Part shown: piece by piece, positions 63,746-64,000 of the stretch
How the letters are laid out: every line of letters starts with the position of its first letter
Numbering within the stretch: position 1 is the stretch's first letter
Source of the DNA: Sedimentibacter hydroxybenzoicus DSM 7310
Lineage (GTDB): Bacteria > Bacillota > Clostridia > Tissierellales > Sedimentibacteraceae
NCBI RefSeq assembly: GCF_013403245.1
Contig: NZ_JACBNQ010000002.1
Location: 186,001 to 250,000 of the forward strand
DNA length: 64,000 nucleotides
Direction: 5' to 3'
Position numbers and translations under genes: made by a program
The notes under the pieces: generated by a model
Seen by the model: only the letters and a program-made list of their open reading frames with translations
Databases searched by the model: none
Told to the model about the DNA's origin: nothing

Positions 63746-64000
63746 ATGGATTTTTATAAAATGCAGGGTGCAGGAAATGATTTTATAATTATTAATAACA
63801 TGAAATTAAATATTCCTGTATATAAATTACCTTCAATCGCAAAGAAGCTTTGCCAGAGAAAACTATCAATCGGTGCTGACGGCTTTATGGTGGTCGATTA
63901 CCCTGAGGGAGATGCAGATTTCAAAATGCGTTTTTTTAACCGTGACGGCAGTGAAGGTGAAATGTGCGGCAACGGAGCAAGGTGCATTTCCCGATATGCA
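63746..64000 (+). CDS. dapF: Diaminopimelate epimerase (partial, runs off window)
   Basis: First 85 codons of the cofactor-independent epimerase that interconverts LL- and meso-diaminopimelate. The start MDFYKMQGAGNDFIIINN and the catalytic Cys at residue 74 in EMCGNGARC are plain. GAGGAAG precedes the ATG. The 3' end, with the second catalytic Cys, lies beyond the window. Confidence 0.95.
   Translation, partial: MDFYKMQGAGNDFIIINNMKLNIPVYKLPSIAKKLCQRKLSIGADGFMVVDYPEGDADFKMRFFNRDGSEGEMCGNGARCISRYA

Overview
This window looks like a chromosomal segment of a low-GC, endospore-forming anaerobic Firmicute. The evidence is SpoIIQ and SpoIIID at the left edge, many Shine-Dalgarno sites close to AGGAGG, frequent TTG/GTG starts, a WalRK system with WalH/WalI-type accessory genes, split SecD/SecF, and genes for amino-acid and peptide catabolism (ornithine aminotransferase, Na+-pump decarboxylase subunits, membrane dipeptidase). 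A Tissierellales/Sedimentibacter-like clostridium would fit, but that placement is inference; no rRNA or tRNA gene is present to test it.

Layout. 0-1.1 kb: spoIIQ and spoIIID. 1.1-8.6 kb: a visibly GC-richer module (LuxR-type regulator plus a ~2,000-residue surface protein with SLH and choline-binding-type repeats), bracketed by two near-identical terminators. 8.7-14.4 kb: a small HesB-like protein, a D-2-hydroxyacid dehydrogenase, a peroxiredoxin-fold protein lacking its catalytic Cys, a secreted glucosaminidase and a YkvI-type permease. 14.5-16.4 kb: overlapping rph (RNase PH)-rdgB-phosphodiesterase operon. 16.4-18.3 kb: truncated RocR-like regulator beside ornithine aminotransferase. 18.4-23.3 kb: uvrB-uvrA behind a LexA box. 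23.3-25.6 kb: LysR regulator and MATE pump. 25.7-32.7 kb: AT-rich ECF sigma/anti-sigma cassette of secreted, lipoprotein and VanZ genes, flanked by ~235-bp direct repeats. 32.8-35.3 kb: permease and P-loop protein. 35.4-43.5 kb: topB, Na+-pump beta/gamma, secDF, thioesterase, recX and a degenerate GGDEF protein. 43.6-48.1 kb: tetR, rifampicin phosphotransferase and MFS efflux operon behind twin palindromic operators. 48.1-57.1 kb: S8 protease, walRKHI, murA and a transglutaminase-like protein. 57.2-62.3 kb: sigma-54 activator with a membrane dipeptidase and a SpmA/SpmB-like pair, both preceded by sigma-54 promoters. 62.4 kb to the end: lysA and partial dapF.

How the genes work together. The best candidate for an under-described system is the sigma-54 unit at 57.2-62.3 kb: an activator, an M19 dipeptidase and a SpmAB-type membrane pair that appear co-regulated, which points to uptake or release of a dipeptide or its product. 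Second is the ECF cassette, whose flanking repeats carry a duplicated promoter and could mediate its loss or duplication. Third is the TetR-controlled rifampicin-inactivation/efflux operon, which looks acquired. No CRISPR array, insertion-sequence transposase, tRNA or rRNA was seen.
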